Shown here piece by piece: positions 14,570-23,060 of a stretch of 64,000 nt of DNA. How positions within the stretch are numbered: position 1 is the first letter of the stretch; each line of letters starts with the position of its first letter. Position numbers and translations under genes: made by a program. The DNA lies in the NCBI GenBank assembly GCA_949879795.1, contig CATLBR010000009.1, positions 1 through 64,000 of the forward strand, in the 5' to 3' direction. Below the pieces are notes generated by a model. The model ran no database searches. It saw nothing but the letters and a program-made list of their open reading frames with translations, and was not told the DNA's origin. This stretch comes from an uncultured Hungatella sp. (lineage in GTDB: Bacteria > Bacillota > Clostridia > Lachnospirales > Lachnospiraceae).

Positions 14570-15928
14570 ATGAAAAGAGGACACGTCATAAAAGCCGTGG
14601 AACCGGGTTCTATCGCGGATCAGCTGGATCTGGTTCCGGGGGACAGGCTTATGACTATAGACGGACACGAACCGGAGGATATTTTTGACTATGAATATTA
14701 TATAGGAAGTGAAGCCGTCACTGTGGTGGTGATGAAGGAGAACGGGGAAGAGTGGGAGCTGGAGATCGAGAATGATTACCAGGATCTGGGACTCACCTTT
14801 GAGAACAGTCTGATGAGCGAGTACCGCTCCTGCAAAAATAAATGTATTTTCTGCTTTATCGATCAGATGCCCAAGGGAATGAGGGAGACACTTTATTTTA
14901 AAGACGATGATTCCAGATTGTCCTTTCTCCAGGGAAACTATATTACCCTGACCAACATGTCGGACAGGGATATCGAGCGGGTAATTCGTTTTAAGCTGTC
15001 TCCCGTGAACATCTCCGTACACACCACAAACCCTGAGCTGCGGTGCAGAATGCTGAACAACCGGTTCGCAGGGGAGGCCTTAAAGAAAATTCACCGGCTG
15101 TATGAGGCCGGGACTCCCATGAATGGTCAGATCGTCATGTGCAAAGGCTTTAACGACGGGGAGGAACTGGAGAGAACTATCAGGGATCTGTCGGCATATA
15201 TCCCATTTATGGAGAGTCTGTCTGTGGTTCCTGTAGGACTGACGCGATTCAGGGATGGGCTGGAGCCCTTGGAACCTATAGGGAAGGAGGATGCGGTCCG
15301 CGCCATTGAGATCGTGGAGCGGTGGCAGAAAAAACTTTACAGAGAGCACGGGATTCATTTTGTTCACGCCAGTGACGAATTTTATATTCTCGCAGGCAGG
15401 GAGATGCCGGAGGCAGAGAGGTATGACGGATATATTCAGCTGGAGAACGGTGTAGGTATGGTGAGGCTTTTCCTGGATGAGGTGGAGGAGGCCCTGGAAA
15501 GCCTGGAGGGAGACGGCAGGGAGGCTGAGATATCCATGGCTACGGGAGGGCTGGCGTGGAGTTACATTGCCCTGTGTCTGGAAAAGATTAAAAAGAAATA
15601 TCCCAATATCAATGTTCATCTGTACAAGATTATAAACCGTTTTTTTGGAGAACAGATCACGGTTGCCGGTCTGATCACAGGGGGAGATCTGATCAGTCAG
15701 CTGAAAGGCCGCCGGCTGGGGGAGCGGCTGCTTCTTCCGGTCTGTATGTTCCGCAGCGGAGAAGAGGTGTTTCTGGATGACGTAACCAGGGAGGAAGTGA
15801 AAAGTGCTTTACAAGTTCCGGTTGATATTGTAAAATCAAGCGGACAAGATTTTGTGGACGCGGTGTTATATCCCCAGAGTGAAGACGTGGCTTTTTACAG
15901 GGGATACGAGTTAAAAGAGGAGATTTGA
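14570..15928 (+). CDS. DUF512 protein: PDZ-like domain plus radical-SAM-like cluster
   Basis: The 452-residue protein starts with a PDZ-like domain ([20 protein letters not shown]). It continues with [20 protein letters not shown], a C-x3-C-x2-C iron-sulfur motif of radical SAM enzymes (Cys near residue 86). The central part ([20 protein letters not shown]) fits a TIM-barrel, and the C-terminal DUF512 region includes [11 protein letters not shown] and [20 protein letters not shown]. The substrate is unknown. It is conserved in Clostridia directly before der, and here its TGA is 2 nt upstream of the der ATG, so a link to ribosome or tRNA function is plausible but inferred. Confidence 0.9.
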   Translation: MKRGHVIKAVEPGSIADQLDLVPGDRLMTIDGHEPEDIFDYEYYIGSEAVTVVVMKENGEEWELEIENDYQDLGLTFENSLMSEYRSCKNKCIFCFIDQMPKGMRETLYFKDDDSRLSFLQGNYITLTNMSDRDIERVIRFKLSPVNISVHTTNPELRCRMLNNRFAGEALKKIHRLYEAGTPMNGQIVMCKGFNDGEELERTIRDLSAYIPFMESLSVVPVGLTRFRDGLEPLEPIGKEDAVRAIEIVERWQKKLYREHGIHFVHASDEFYILAGREMPEAERYDGYIQLENGVGMVRLFLDEVEEALESLEGDGREAEISMATGGLAWSYIALCLEKIKKKYPNINVHLYKIINRFFGEQITVAGLITGGDLISQLKGRRLGERLLLPVCMFRSGEEVFLDDVTREEVKSALQVPVDIVKSSGQDFVDAVLYPQSEDVAFYRGYELKEEI

Positions 15929-15930
15929 GA

Positions 15931-17262
15931 ATGAGCAAACCAATCGTGGCAGTGGTAGGGCGCCCAAATGTGGGAAAGTCTACACTGTTTAACGCAATTG
16001 CAGGGGATACCATTTCTATTGTCAAGGACACCCCCGGTGTCACCAGAGACCGGATCTATGCCGAATGCAGCTGGCTTGACATGAATTTTACCCTGATAGA
16101 CACAGGCGGTATCGAGCCGGATACCACGGATATTATTTTATCTCAGATGAGAGAGCAGGCCCAGATCGCCATCGCCACGGCCGATGTGATCATCTTTCTG
16201 GTGGACGTGCGCCAGGGGCTGGTGGATTCGGACCAGCGGGTGGCCGAGATTCTGAGAAGGTCAGGGAAGCCGGTGGTGCTGGTGGTCAACAAGGTGGACA
16301 GTTTTCAGAAGTACGGCAATGACATATATGAATTCTACAATCTGGGGATCGGTGAGCCCATACCTATATCCGCCGCTTCGCGGCTGGGACTGGGAGATAT
16401 GCTGGACGTAGTTACCAGCCATTTTACAGCAAAGCATCTGGGAGAGGAAGAAGACGACCGCCCCAGGATCGCCATCGTGGGAAAGCCCAATGTAGGCAAG
16501 TCGTCGATTATCAATAAGCTGACCGGGGAAAACAGGGTCATCGTCTCCGATGTGGCAGGAACCACCAGGGATGCGGTGGATACGGAGGTTGTCTACAATG
16601 GAACGGAATATGTATTTATAGACACGGCGGGGCTGAGAAGAAAGAATAAAATCAAAGAAGAGTTGGAACGATATAGCATTATCAGAGCGGTGACGGCGGT
16701 GGAGAGAGCGGATGTGGTCATCGTGGTCATCGACGCGGTGGAGGGTGTGACGGAGCAGGACGCCAAGATCGCGGGGATTGCCCACGAGAGAGGAAAGGGC
16801 ATCATCATCGCGGTGAACAAGTGGGATGCTGTCGAAAAAAATGACAAGACCATCTATGAGTTCACAGACAAGATACGGAATACCCTGTCCTTTATGCCTT
16901 ATGCGGAGATCGTCTTTGTGTCGGCGGTGACAGGACAGCGTCTTGGGAAAATGTTTGAGTTTATCGATATGGTTCGCCAGAACCAGAACATGAGGGTTTC
17001 TACCGGTGTGCTCAACGAGATTATGAGCGAGGCGGTGGCTCTCCAGCAGCCGCCCTCCGACAAGGGAAAGAGACTCCGGCTTTACTATATCACTCAGGTG
17101 GCAGTGAAACCTCCCACCTTTGTAATTTTTGTCAACGACAAGGAACTTATGCATTTTTCATATACCCGATATCTGGAAAACCGCATTCGGGAGGCATTCG
17201 GATTTCGGGGGACTGCTCTCAAGTTTCTTATCAGAGAACGTTCAGGAAAGGAAGGATCATGA
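15931..17262 (+). CDS. der: Ribosome biogenesis GTPase Der (EngA)
   Basis: Der has two tandem GTPase domains and a KH-like C-terminus and is needed for 50S assembly. The first P-loop is [14 protein letters not shown] near residue 8 with DTGGIE. The second is [14 protein letters not shown] near 182 with [10 protein letters not shown] and NKWDAVEK. The C-terminal KH-like domain includes [20 protein letters not shown] and [20 protein letters not shown]. The ATG at 15931 gives the family's usual [12 protein letters not shown] start; a TTG two codons earlier overlaps the upstream stop. It overlaps plsY by 4 nt. Confidence 0.97.
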   Translation: MSKPIVAVVGRPNVGKSTLFNAIAGDTISIVKDTPGVTRDRIYAECSWLDMNFTLIDTGGIEPDTTDIILSQMREQAQIAIATADVIIFLVDVRQGLVDSDQRVAEILRRSGKPVVLVVNKVDSFQKYGNDIYEFYNLGIGEPIPISAASRLGLGDMLDVVTSHFTAKHLGEEEDDRPRIAIVGKPNVGKSSIINKLTGENRVIVSDVAGTTRDAVDTEVVYNGTEYVFIDTAGLRRKNKIKEELERYSIIRAVTAVERADVVIVVIDAVEGVTEQDAKIAGIAHERGKGIIIAVNKWDAVEKNDKTIYEFTDKIRNTLSFMPYAEIVFVSAVTGQRLGKMFEFIDMVRQNQNMRVSTGVLNEIMSEAVALQQPPSDKGKRLRLYYITQVAVKPPTFVIFVNDKELMHFSYTRYLENRIREAFGFRGTALKFLIRERSGKEGS

Positions 17263-17897
17263 TGGAACGGATTATATGTCTGGTAATGGGATACTGTTTT
17301 GGACTGTTTCAGACAGGTTATCTCTACAGCAAAAAACACAATGTGGATATCAAGAAAGAGGGAAGCGGCAACTCAGGCAGCACCAATGTGCTTCGGGTTA
17401 TGGGAGTGAAAGCAGGAGCTATCGTGTTTCTGGGGGACGCGGGAAAGACGATTCTGGCCTGTCTGGCGGCAAGATTTCTCTTTGGAAATCAGCCGGATAT
17501 GGTGAATCTTCTGGTGCTCTATGCTGCCCTGGGTGCTATTTTAGGCCACAATTATCCCTTCTACATGCACTTTAACGGAGGAAAAGGTATCGCCTGCACC
17601 GCAGGGCTTCTGGCCTCCATTGACTGGAGGCTGATGCTCATATGCCTTATTGTCTTTGTCATCATCGTGGCGGTTACCAGGTATGTGTCTCTTGGCTCTC
17701 TGGTGGTTGTCAGTATCTTTCTGGCGTGGATGATCGTGTTCGGCCAGATGGGAGAGTACGGCCTGAGAGAAAGTCTGAGGCCGGAGTTTTACGGGGTAGC
17801 TGCCGCTATCGCCGCCCTGGCGTTTCTGCGGCACAGGGCCAATTTGAACCGTCTGATTCACGGCACGGAAAACAAGATCAGCGCAAAAAAGAAGTGA
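17259..17897 (+). CDS. plsY: Glycerol-3-phosphate acyltransferase PlsY
   Basis: PlsY transfers an acyl group from acyl-phosphate to glycerol 3-phosphate, the first step of phospholipid synthesis. The 212-residue integral membrane protein has several hydrophobic helices and the three conserved loops [31 protein letters not shown] and a C-terminal [19 protein letters not shown]. The ATG overlaps the der stop (ATGATGG), and AAGGA lies upstream. The der-plsY order is common in Firmicutes. Confidence 0.96.
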   Translation: MMERIICLVMGYCFGLFQTGYLYSKKHNVDIKKEGSGNSGSTNVLRVMGVKAGAIVFLGDAGKTILACLAARFLFGNQPDMVNLLVLYAALGAILGHNYPFYMHFNGGKGIACTAGLLASIDWRLMLICLIVFVIIVAVTRYVSLGSLVVVSIFLAWMIVFGQMGEYGLRESLRPEFYGVAAAIAALAFLRHRANLNRLIHGTENKISAKKK

Positions 17898-17901
17898 AGA
17901 C

Positions 17902-17932
17902 AGGAAAAGGTTATAGCAAGTATAACTTTTCT
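17902..17932 (+). terminator. Likely terminator after plsY
   Basis: AGGAAAAGGTTATA and TATAACTTTTCT form an imperfect stem around GCAAG, with the T-rich arm serving as the U tract. It precedes the livK promoter. Confidence 0.5.
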
Positions 17933-17979
17933 GTATAGCTTTACAGTGGAATTGAGGCACCGTATCACAGCAGAAACGG

Positions 17980-18008
17980 TTGACAAGCGAAAAGGTTATG
18001 GCTATAAT
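17980..18008 (+). promoter_or_regulatory. livK promoter
   Basis: TTGACA (17980-17985), a 17-nt spacer and TATAAT (18003-18008) make a full consensus promoter. This predicts strong expression of the binding protein. The leader to the ATG is about 45 nt and shows no riboswitch-like structure. Confidence 0.85.
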
Positions 18009-18057
18009 GTAAAAAGTTTTACATAAACATGTTAGCTTTATGAGGAGGAACAAAATT

Positions 18058-19281
18058 ATGAAAAAACTGATTACATTAGGTTTAACCGTAGCTATGGCGG
18101 CTTCGCTGACGGCCTGCGGCTCCGGCAGCGATTCCGGGTCTACCACGGCAGCAGCAGGAGGAGAGACCTCCGCGGCGGGAGCAGAGAACAATGCTCCGGC
18201 AGACAACGGGGGGGCGGCTTCAGGCGACACATTTAAGATCGGTGTCATCGGACCTCTGACCGGCCCAGCCGCGGCTTATGGTATCGCCGTACAGAACGGC
18301 GCTGATCTGGCAGTGAAGGAGATCAATGCTGCCGGCGGCGTGAACGGCTTTATGCTGGAGGTCAACGCGCAGGATGACGAGCATGACGCCCAGAAATCGG
18401 TCAACGCTTATAACACATTAAAGGACTGGGGTGCTCAGGCGATCGTAGGCTCCACCACATCGGATCCATGTATTGCGGTTGCCGCCGAGTCTTCTGCTGA
18501 CAATATGTTCCAGATTACTCCTTCAGGTTCTGCCGTAGAGTGTGTGGCTCCGGAGAATGTATTCCGTGTGTGCTTCGCGGACCCGGATCAGGGAACAGCT
18601 TCCGCCGTGTATATCGGTGAGCACAAGCTGGCCGGCAAGGTTGCTGTTATCTATGACAGTTCCACCACATACTCTTCAGGAATCCGTGAGGCTTTCGTGA
18701 AGGAGGCGGCAAACCAGGGGCTGGAGATTGTGGCTGACGAAGCCTTTACAGCCGACAATGCCACCGATTTTTCTGTACAGCTGGACAAGGCTAAGGAGGC
18801 CGGCGCCGAGCTGGTGTTCCTGCCCATCTACTATCAGGAGGCTTCTGTCATCCTGAAGCAGGCCAGCGATAAGGACTTTGCTCCTATCTTCTTCGGCTGT
18901 GACGGTATGGACGGTATTCTTACTGTAAAAAACTTTGACACTGCACTGGCTGAGGGACTGATGCTTTTGACTCCTTTCTCCACCACGGAGGAGAGCAGCA
19001 AGGCATTTACCCAGGCTTATGTGGCGGCTTACGGCATCGAGCCCAACCAGTTCGCGGCAGATTCCTACGATGCTGTTTATGCTATCAAGGCTGCTATCGA
19101 GAAGTCCGGTGTAGCTGTGGATGCGGATTACTCAACCGTGTGTGATGCGTTCAAGACTGCCATGACCGAGATCAGCATCGACGGACTTACAGGCACGGGT
19201 ATGACATGGAACGCGGCAGGCGAGCCGGACAAGGCTCCCAAGGCTGTAAAGATTGTAAATGGCGTGTACGAGATGCAGTGA
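18058..19281 (+). CDS. livK: Branched-chain amino acid ABC transporter, substrate-binding lipoprotein
   Basis: This is the extracellular receptor of the Liv importer. The 407-residue product has a lipoprotein signal peptide (KKLITLGLTVAMAASLTACG) with Cys20 as the lipid attachment site. A Gly/Ser/Thr/Ala-rich tether follows, then a periplasmic-binding type I fold: FKIGVIGPLTGPAAAYGIAV, EVNAQDDEHDAQKSVNAYNT and IVGSTTSDPCIAVAAESS. The ATG at 18058 has GAGGAGG upstream; the in-frame extension upstream has none. The ligand is probably Leu/Ile/Val by family and context; specificity cannot be read from sequence. Confidence 0.93.
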   Translation: MKKLITLGLTVAMAASLTACGSGSDSGSTTAAAGGETSAAGAENNAPADNGGAASGDTFKIGVIGPLTGPAAAYGIAVQNGADLAVKEINAAGGVNGFMLEVNAQDDEHDAQKSVNAYNTLKDWGAQAIVGSTTSDPCIAVAAESSADNMFQITPSGSAVECVAPENVFRVCFADPDQGTASAVYIGEHKLAGKVAVIYDSSTTYSSGIREAFVKEAANQGLEIVADEAFTADNATDFSVQLDKAKEAGAELVFLPIYYQEASVILKQASDKDFAPIFFGCDGMDGILTVKNFDTALAEGLMLLTPFSTTEESSKAFTQAYVAAYGIEPNQFAADSYDAVYAIKAAIEKSGVAVDADYSTVCDAFKTAMTEISIDGLTGTGMTWNAAGEPDKAPKAVKIVNGVYEMQ

Positions 19282-19287
19282 TCGCCG

Positions 19288-19327
19288 CCCTGCCCAAAGG
19301 GGAGCTCGGGTTCCCCTTTGGGCAGGG
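19288..19327 (+). other. 16-bp perfect hairpin in the livK-livH gap
   Basis: CCCTGCCCAAAGGGGA (19288-19303) pairs perfectly with TCCCCTTTGGGCAGGG (19312-19327) around an 8-nt loop, only 6 nt after the livK stop. No T-run follows. It is best read as a 3' stabiliser and partial terminator that keeps livK mRNA above permease mRNA. Confidence 0.75.
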
Positions 19328-19453
19328 ACGCATGGAAATAGAAATTATCCGGAGAGGGGTTGTCGCTGTGACGGCCCTTTTTCCGTATTGGTGTCAAGAA
19401 CCGGTTCGCTTTAGAACGTGCTCACAGGTGGCGGCGGCCCTAAATCTTTAGTC

Positions 19454-19482
19454 TTGCGCATCGTTTTCACCTATGATATAAT
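19454..19482 (+). promoter_or_regulatory. Secondary promoter for livHMGF with nearby palindrome
   Basis: TTGCGC (19454-19459), 17 nt, then TATAAT (19477-19482). Downstream, at 19512-19529, lies the perfect 18-bp palindrome GAAAGTTTTAAAACTTTC, a possible operator. livH begins at 19556. No other gene is visible in the 275-bp gap. Confidence 0.5.
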
Positions 19483-19555
19483 TCGACATTATATTGTTTT
19501 TCATATCACGAGAAAGTTTTAAAACTTTCCGACAGCCAACAAAAGGGGTGGATTC

Positions 19556-20437
19556 ATGAGTTTTCTTTCTTATTTAATCAGCGGGATCAGCCTAGGCAGC
19601 ATTTATGCCATCATTGCGCTTGGATATACTATGGTATACGGAATCGCAAGAATGCTGAATTTTGCTCACGGAGATATTATCATGGTAGGAGGTTTTGCCA
19701 TTTTTACGGTGGTCAGCACGCTGGGGATGGCTCCTCTGCTGGGGATCATCACGGCGGCAGCCGTGTGCACTCTTCTGGGTGTGACTATCGAGTTTGTGGC
19801 ATACCGGCCTCTAAGGGGGGCGTCCTCCCTAGCGGTTCTCATCACGGCCATCGGGGTCAGCTATCTTCTCCAGAATCTGGCGCTGCTGATCTTTGGATCC
19901 AATGCCCGCCAGTTCACATCGGTGGTCACCATGCCGGGCTTAAAGCTGGCAGGAGGAAGGCTGTCCATTTCCGGAGAGACTATCGTCACCATTCTTGTGT
20001 GTATTGTCATCATGATGTCTCTTACTGCTTTTATCAACAAGACCAGAATCGGGCAGGCTATGCTGGCCGTGTCAGAGGACAGAGGAGCGGCCGCCCTCAT
20101 GGGAATCAATGTGAACCGGACTATCGCCATCACTTTCGCTATCGGTTCGGCCCTGGCGGCTATTGCGGGAGCCCTGCTGTGTTCCACCTATCCGTCCCTG
20201 ACTCCCTACACCGGTTCCATGCCGGGAATCAAGGCTTTTGTCGCCGCTGTGTTCGGAGGAATCGGATCGATTCCGGGAGCTCTTCTGGGGGGCATTATTC
20301 TGGGGGTGGTGGAGAATCTGTCAAAGGCTTATATCTCGTCCCAGCTGTCAGATGCCATCGTGTTCTCCCTGCTGATTGTGATTCTCCTGGTCCGCCCCAC
20401 AGGGATACTGGGAAAGAAAATCAATGAGAAAGTGTAG
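19556..20437 (+). CDS. livH: Branched-chain amino acid ABC transporter permease LivH
   Basis: LivH is one of two membrane subunits of the importer. The 293-residue protein has about eight hydrophobic helices and the family hallmarks GISLGSIYAIIALGYTMVYG, LNFAHGDIIMVGGF, and GIKAFVAAVFGGIGSIPGAL. AAAGGGGTGG precedes the ATG. It is followed 9 nt later by livM, as usual for Liv operons. The EAA-like loop near DRGAAALMGINVNRTIAITF is the likely contact with the ATPases. Confidence 0.95.
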   Translation: MSFLSYLISGISLGSIYAIIALGYTMVYGIARMLNFAHGDIIMVGGFAIFTVVSTLGMAPLLGIITAAAVCTLLGVTIEFVAYRPLRGASSLAVLITAIGVSYLLQNLALLIFGSNARQFTSVVTMPGLKLAGGRLSISGETIVTILVCIVIMMSLTAFINKTRIGQAMLAVSEDRGAAALMGINVNRTIAITFAIGSALAAIAGALLCSTYPSLTPYTGSMPGIKAFVAAVFGGIGSIPGALLGGIILGVVENLSKAYISSQLSDAIVFSLLIVILLVRPTGILGKKINEKV

Positions 20438-20446
20438 GTGTGTGTG

Positions 20447-21520
20447 ATGAAAGGGAAGAAGAACAAAATACTGATCCAAAACGGCATTACATACGCCATG
20501 GTTATCCTTTTCTGGGTGGTAATTCAGATTCTGTCCGCGGCAGGCCATGTGTCCAGCCTGATGAAGGGACTTTTGGTTCCACTGTGCATCTATGCCATCC
20601 TGGCGGTATCCCTGAACCTTACAGTGGGAATTCTGGGAGAGCTGAGTTTGGGACACGCAGGTTTTATGTGCGTGGGAGCATTCACCGGCGCCTTTTTCAC
20701 CAGATGCATGGAGGTCTCCATCCCCAGTGTGGGCGTGAGATTTTTTCTGGCCCTGGCGGCAGGCTCCGCCGTGGCGGGAGTGTTTGGAATCCTCATCGGA
20801 ATTCCGGTTCTCCGCCTGAAGGGAGACTACCTGGCTATCGTGACTCTGGCGTTCGGCGAGATCATCAAGAACCTGATCAATGTCATGTTCATAGGCCGCG
20901 ATTCCAGAGGGTTTCACTTTTCTATCAAAGACAGTCTTTCCCTGGGCCTTGAGGAAGGCGGAGAGGTGATTGTAAAAGGTGCTCAGGGCATCACCGGGAC
21001 GCCAAGGGCCGCCACGTTTACCATCGGCGTTCTTTTGCTGCTGCTGACACTGATCATTGTGCTGAATCTGATCAATTCCCGGACGGGAAGGGCTATCATG
21101 GCGATCCGGGACAACCGGATCGCGGCAGAGTCCATCGGTATTAATATTACCAAATACAAACTGATGGCATTTTCTATCTCTGCCGCTCTGGCGGGGATGG
21201 CAGGTGTCCTCTACGCCCACAGCCTGGCTACCCTTGCGGCTACGTCGGCCAATTTTGGGTACAACAAGTCCATCATGATCCTGGTGTTCGTGGTCCTGGG
21301 CGGCCTGGGGAATATTCGGGGGTCTGTGATCGCGGCTATCGTACTCACGGCACTGCCGGAGCTTCTGAGAGGGCTTAATGACTACCGCATGCTGATCTAT
21401 GCCATCGTGCTGATTGTTATGATGCTGTTTAACTCCAGCCCCAAGGCTATAGAGATAAGGACGGTGTTCATGGAAAAGATCAGACGTAAAAAATCGGAAT
21501 CTGCTGCAAAGGAGGCTTAG
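20447..21520 (+). CDS. livM: Branched-chain amino acid ABC transporter permease LivM
   Basis: LivM is the second membrane subunit. The 357-residue protein contains LNLTVGILGELSLGHAGFMC, VLRLKGDYLAIVTLAFGEII and RDNRIAAESIGINITKYKLM, all standard for LivM. It is highly hydrophobic throughout, with a basic C-terminus (KIRRKKSESAAK). The ATG at 20447 was taken with TAGGTG just upstream; a GTG at 20438 directly after the livH stop is possible and would add three residues. Confidence 0.94.
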   Translation: MKGKKNKILIQNGITYAMVILFWVVIQILSAAGHVSSLMKGLLVPLCIYAILAVSLNLTVGILGELSLGHAGFMCVGAFTGAFFTRCMEVSIPSVGVRFFLALAAGSAVAGVFGILIGIPVLRLKGDYLAIVTLAFGEIIKNLINVMFIGRDSRGFHFSIKDSLSLGLEEGGEVIVKGAQGITGTPRAATFTIGVLLLLLTLIIVLNLINSRTGRAIMAIRDNRIAAESIGINITKYKLMAFSISAALAGMAGVLYAHSLATLAATSANFGYNKSIMILVFVVLGGLGNIRGSVIAAIVLTALPELLRGLNDYRMLIYAIVLIVMMLFNSSPKAIEIRTVFMEKIRRKKSESAAKEA

Positions 21521-21526
21521 AAGAAG

Positions 21527-22285
21527 ATGGCAATGCTGGAAACAAAGAACCTTGGCATCTCTTTTGGAGGCCTTAAGGCGGTAGACAATTTTAATATGAC
21601 CATTGAGAAGGGCGAGCTGTACGGCCTGATCGGCCCTAACGGAGCGGGAAAGACCACAGTGTTCAACCTGCTGACTGGAGTTTACAAGCCGGATCTGGGA
21701 ACAATTCATCTGGACGGGAGAAATATTACCGGCAAAAAGACGATCGAGATCAATCAGGACGGAATCGCCAGGACATTTCAGAATATCCGTCTGTTTAAGG
21801 AACTGACGGTTCTCGACAATGTGAAGGCAGGACTGCACAACCACCATCCCTACTCCACCGCAGAGGGGATCTTCCGTCTTCCCAAGTATTATAAGGTAGA
21901 GCGGGAGATGAATGATAGAGCCATGGAGCTTCTGAAGGTGTTTGATCTGGACGGGGAGTGGGAATACAAGGCTTCCAATCTGCCTTACGGCAAGCAGAGA
22001 AAGCTAGAGATCGCCAGAGCGCTGGCCACAGATCCCAAGCTGCTTCTTCTGGATGAGCCTGCGGCGGGGATGAACCCCAATGAGACGGCGGAGCTGATGG
22101 AGACGATCCGATTTGTGCGGGAGGAATTTGACATGACAATTCTGCTCATCGAGCACGACATGAAGCTGGTTTCCGGCATCTGCGAAAAGCTGACAGTGCT
22201 GAATTTTGGGCAGGTGCTGACCCAGGGCGAGACTTCAGAGGTGCTCAACGACCGGCGGGTTATCACAGCCTATCTTGGGGAGTAG
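21527..22285 (+). CDS. livG: Branched-chain amino acid ABC transporter ATP-binding protein LivG
   Basis: LivG is one of two ATPases powering the importer. Motifs are Walker A GPNGAGKTTVFNLL, the LivG-specific insertion with GIARTFQNIRLFKELTVLDN, a signature region LPYGKQRKLEIARAL (PYGKQ in place of the usual LSGGQ, as in other LivG proteins), Walker B LLLLDEPAAGMNP, and the switch histidine in LLIEHDM. The length of 252 residues is normal. GGAGG lies 11 nt before the ATG. It is followed 14 nt later by livF. Confidence 0.95.
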   Translation: MAMLETKNLGISFGGLKAVDNFNMTIEKGELYGLIGPNGAGKTTVFNLLTGVYKPDLGTIHLDGRNITGKKTIEINQDGIARTFQNIRLFKELTVLDNVKAGLHNHHPYSTAEGIFRLPKYYKVEREMNDRAMELLKVFDLDGEWEYKASNLPYGKQRKLEIARALATDPKLLLLDEPAAGMNPNETAELMETIRFVREEFDMTILLIEHDMKLVSGICEKLTVLNFGQVLTQGETSEVLNDRRVITAYLGE

Positions 22286-22299
22286 GAGGAGAGGACGTT

Positions 22300-23010
22300 A
22301 TGGCAATACTGGAAGTAAAAGATCTGGAAGTGTACTACGGTGTCATCCAGGCCATCAAGGGAATCTCCTTTGAGGTGAACCAGGGAGAGATCATTGCCCT
22401 CATCGGAGCCAACGGCGCAGGGAAGACTACCACGCTGCAGACCATCACCGGCCTGATTCCAGCTAAAGCAGGAAAGATTATCTATGAGGGAAACGATATC
22501 ACCAGGATCGCCAGCCATAAGCTGGTGTCCATGGGGATGGCCCATGTTCCCGAGGGCAGGAGGGTGTTTGCCCAGCTCACGGTGCTGCAGAACTTAAAGC
22601 TGGGAGCTTACACCAGAAAAGATAAAAAGGAGATCGAGGAGACGCTGGGAGCTATCTACAAACGGTTTCCCCGCCTGGAGGAGAGAAAAAATCAGCAGGC
22701 GGGAACCTTAAGCGGCGGCGAGCAGCAGATGCTGGCCATGGGAAGAGCGCTTATGTCCCATCCAAAGCTCATTGTCATGGACGAGCCGTCTATGGGGCTC
22801 TCCCCTATCTATGTCAATGAGATTTTCGACATCATCAAAGAGATCAATGACAGCGGAACCACTGTGCTTCTGGTGGAGCAGAACGCCAAGAAAGCGCTGT
22901 CCATCGCGGATAAAGCCTATGTTCTGGAGACCGGAAAGATTGTGCTCAGCGGTGACGCCAAAGAACTGATGAATGATGATTCGGTGAAGAAAGCCTATTT
23001 GAGCGAATAG
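22300..23010 (+). CDS. livF: Branched-chain amino acid ABC transporter ATP-binding protein LivF
   Basis: LivF pairs with LivG. The 236-residue ATPase has Walker A GANGAGKTTTLQTI, the family motif GMAHVPEGRRVFAQLTVLQN, the signature LSGGEQQMLAMGRAL, and Walker B LIVMDEPSMGLSPI. GGAGAGG precedes the ATG. It is the last gene of the operon; a hairpin with a T-run follows immediately, overlapping the ribosome site of spoIVA. Confidence 0.96.
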   Translation: MAILEVKDLEVYYGVIQAIKGISFEVNQGEIIALIGANGAGKTTTLQTITGLIPAKAGKIIYEGNDITRIASHKLVSMGMAHVPEGRRVFAQLTVLQNLKLGAYTRKDKKEIEETLGAIYKRFPRLEERKNQQAGTLSGGEQQMLAMGRALMSHPKLIVMDEPSMGLSPIYVNEIFDIIKEINDSGTTVLLVEQNAKKALSIADKAYVLETGKIVLSGDAKELMNDDSVKKAYLSE

Positions 23011-23017
23011 TTTATTT

Positions 23018-23060
23018 CCCCCTTGCATATATTGTAACAGCACAGCAAGGGGGTATTTTT
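23018..23060 (+). terminator. livF terminator overlapping the spoIVA ribosome site
   Basis: CCCCCTTGC (23018-23026) pairs with GCAAGGGGG (23045-23053) and is followed by TATTTTT. The 3' arm AAGGGGG is also the only ribosome-site-like sequence for spoIVA, 7 nt before its ATG at 23061. Transcripts from the liv operon would hide it. A transcript starting in the loop would expose it. Confidence 0.8.

Noticed and set aside
20348..21847. A 499-codon open frame on the minus strand opposite livM/livG
   Set aside because: It is antisense to two well-supported genes, rich in His, Gln and Arg as expected of a shadow frame, and has no ribosome site or family motifs.
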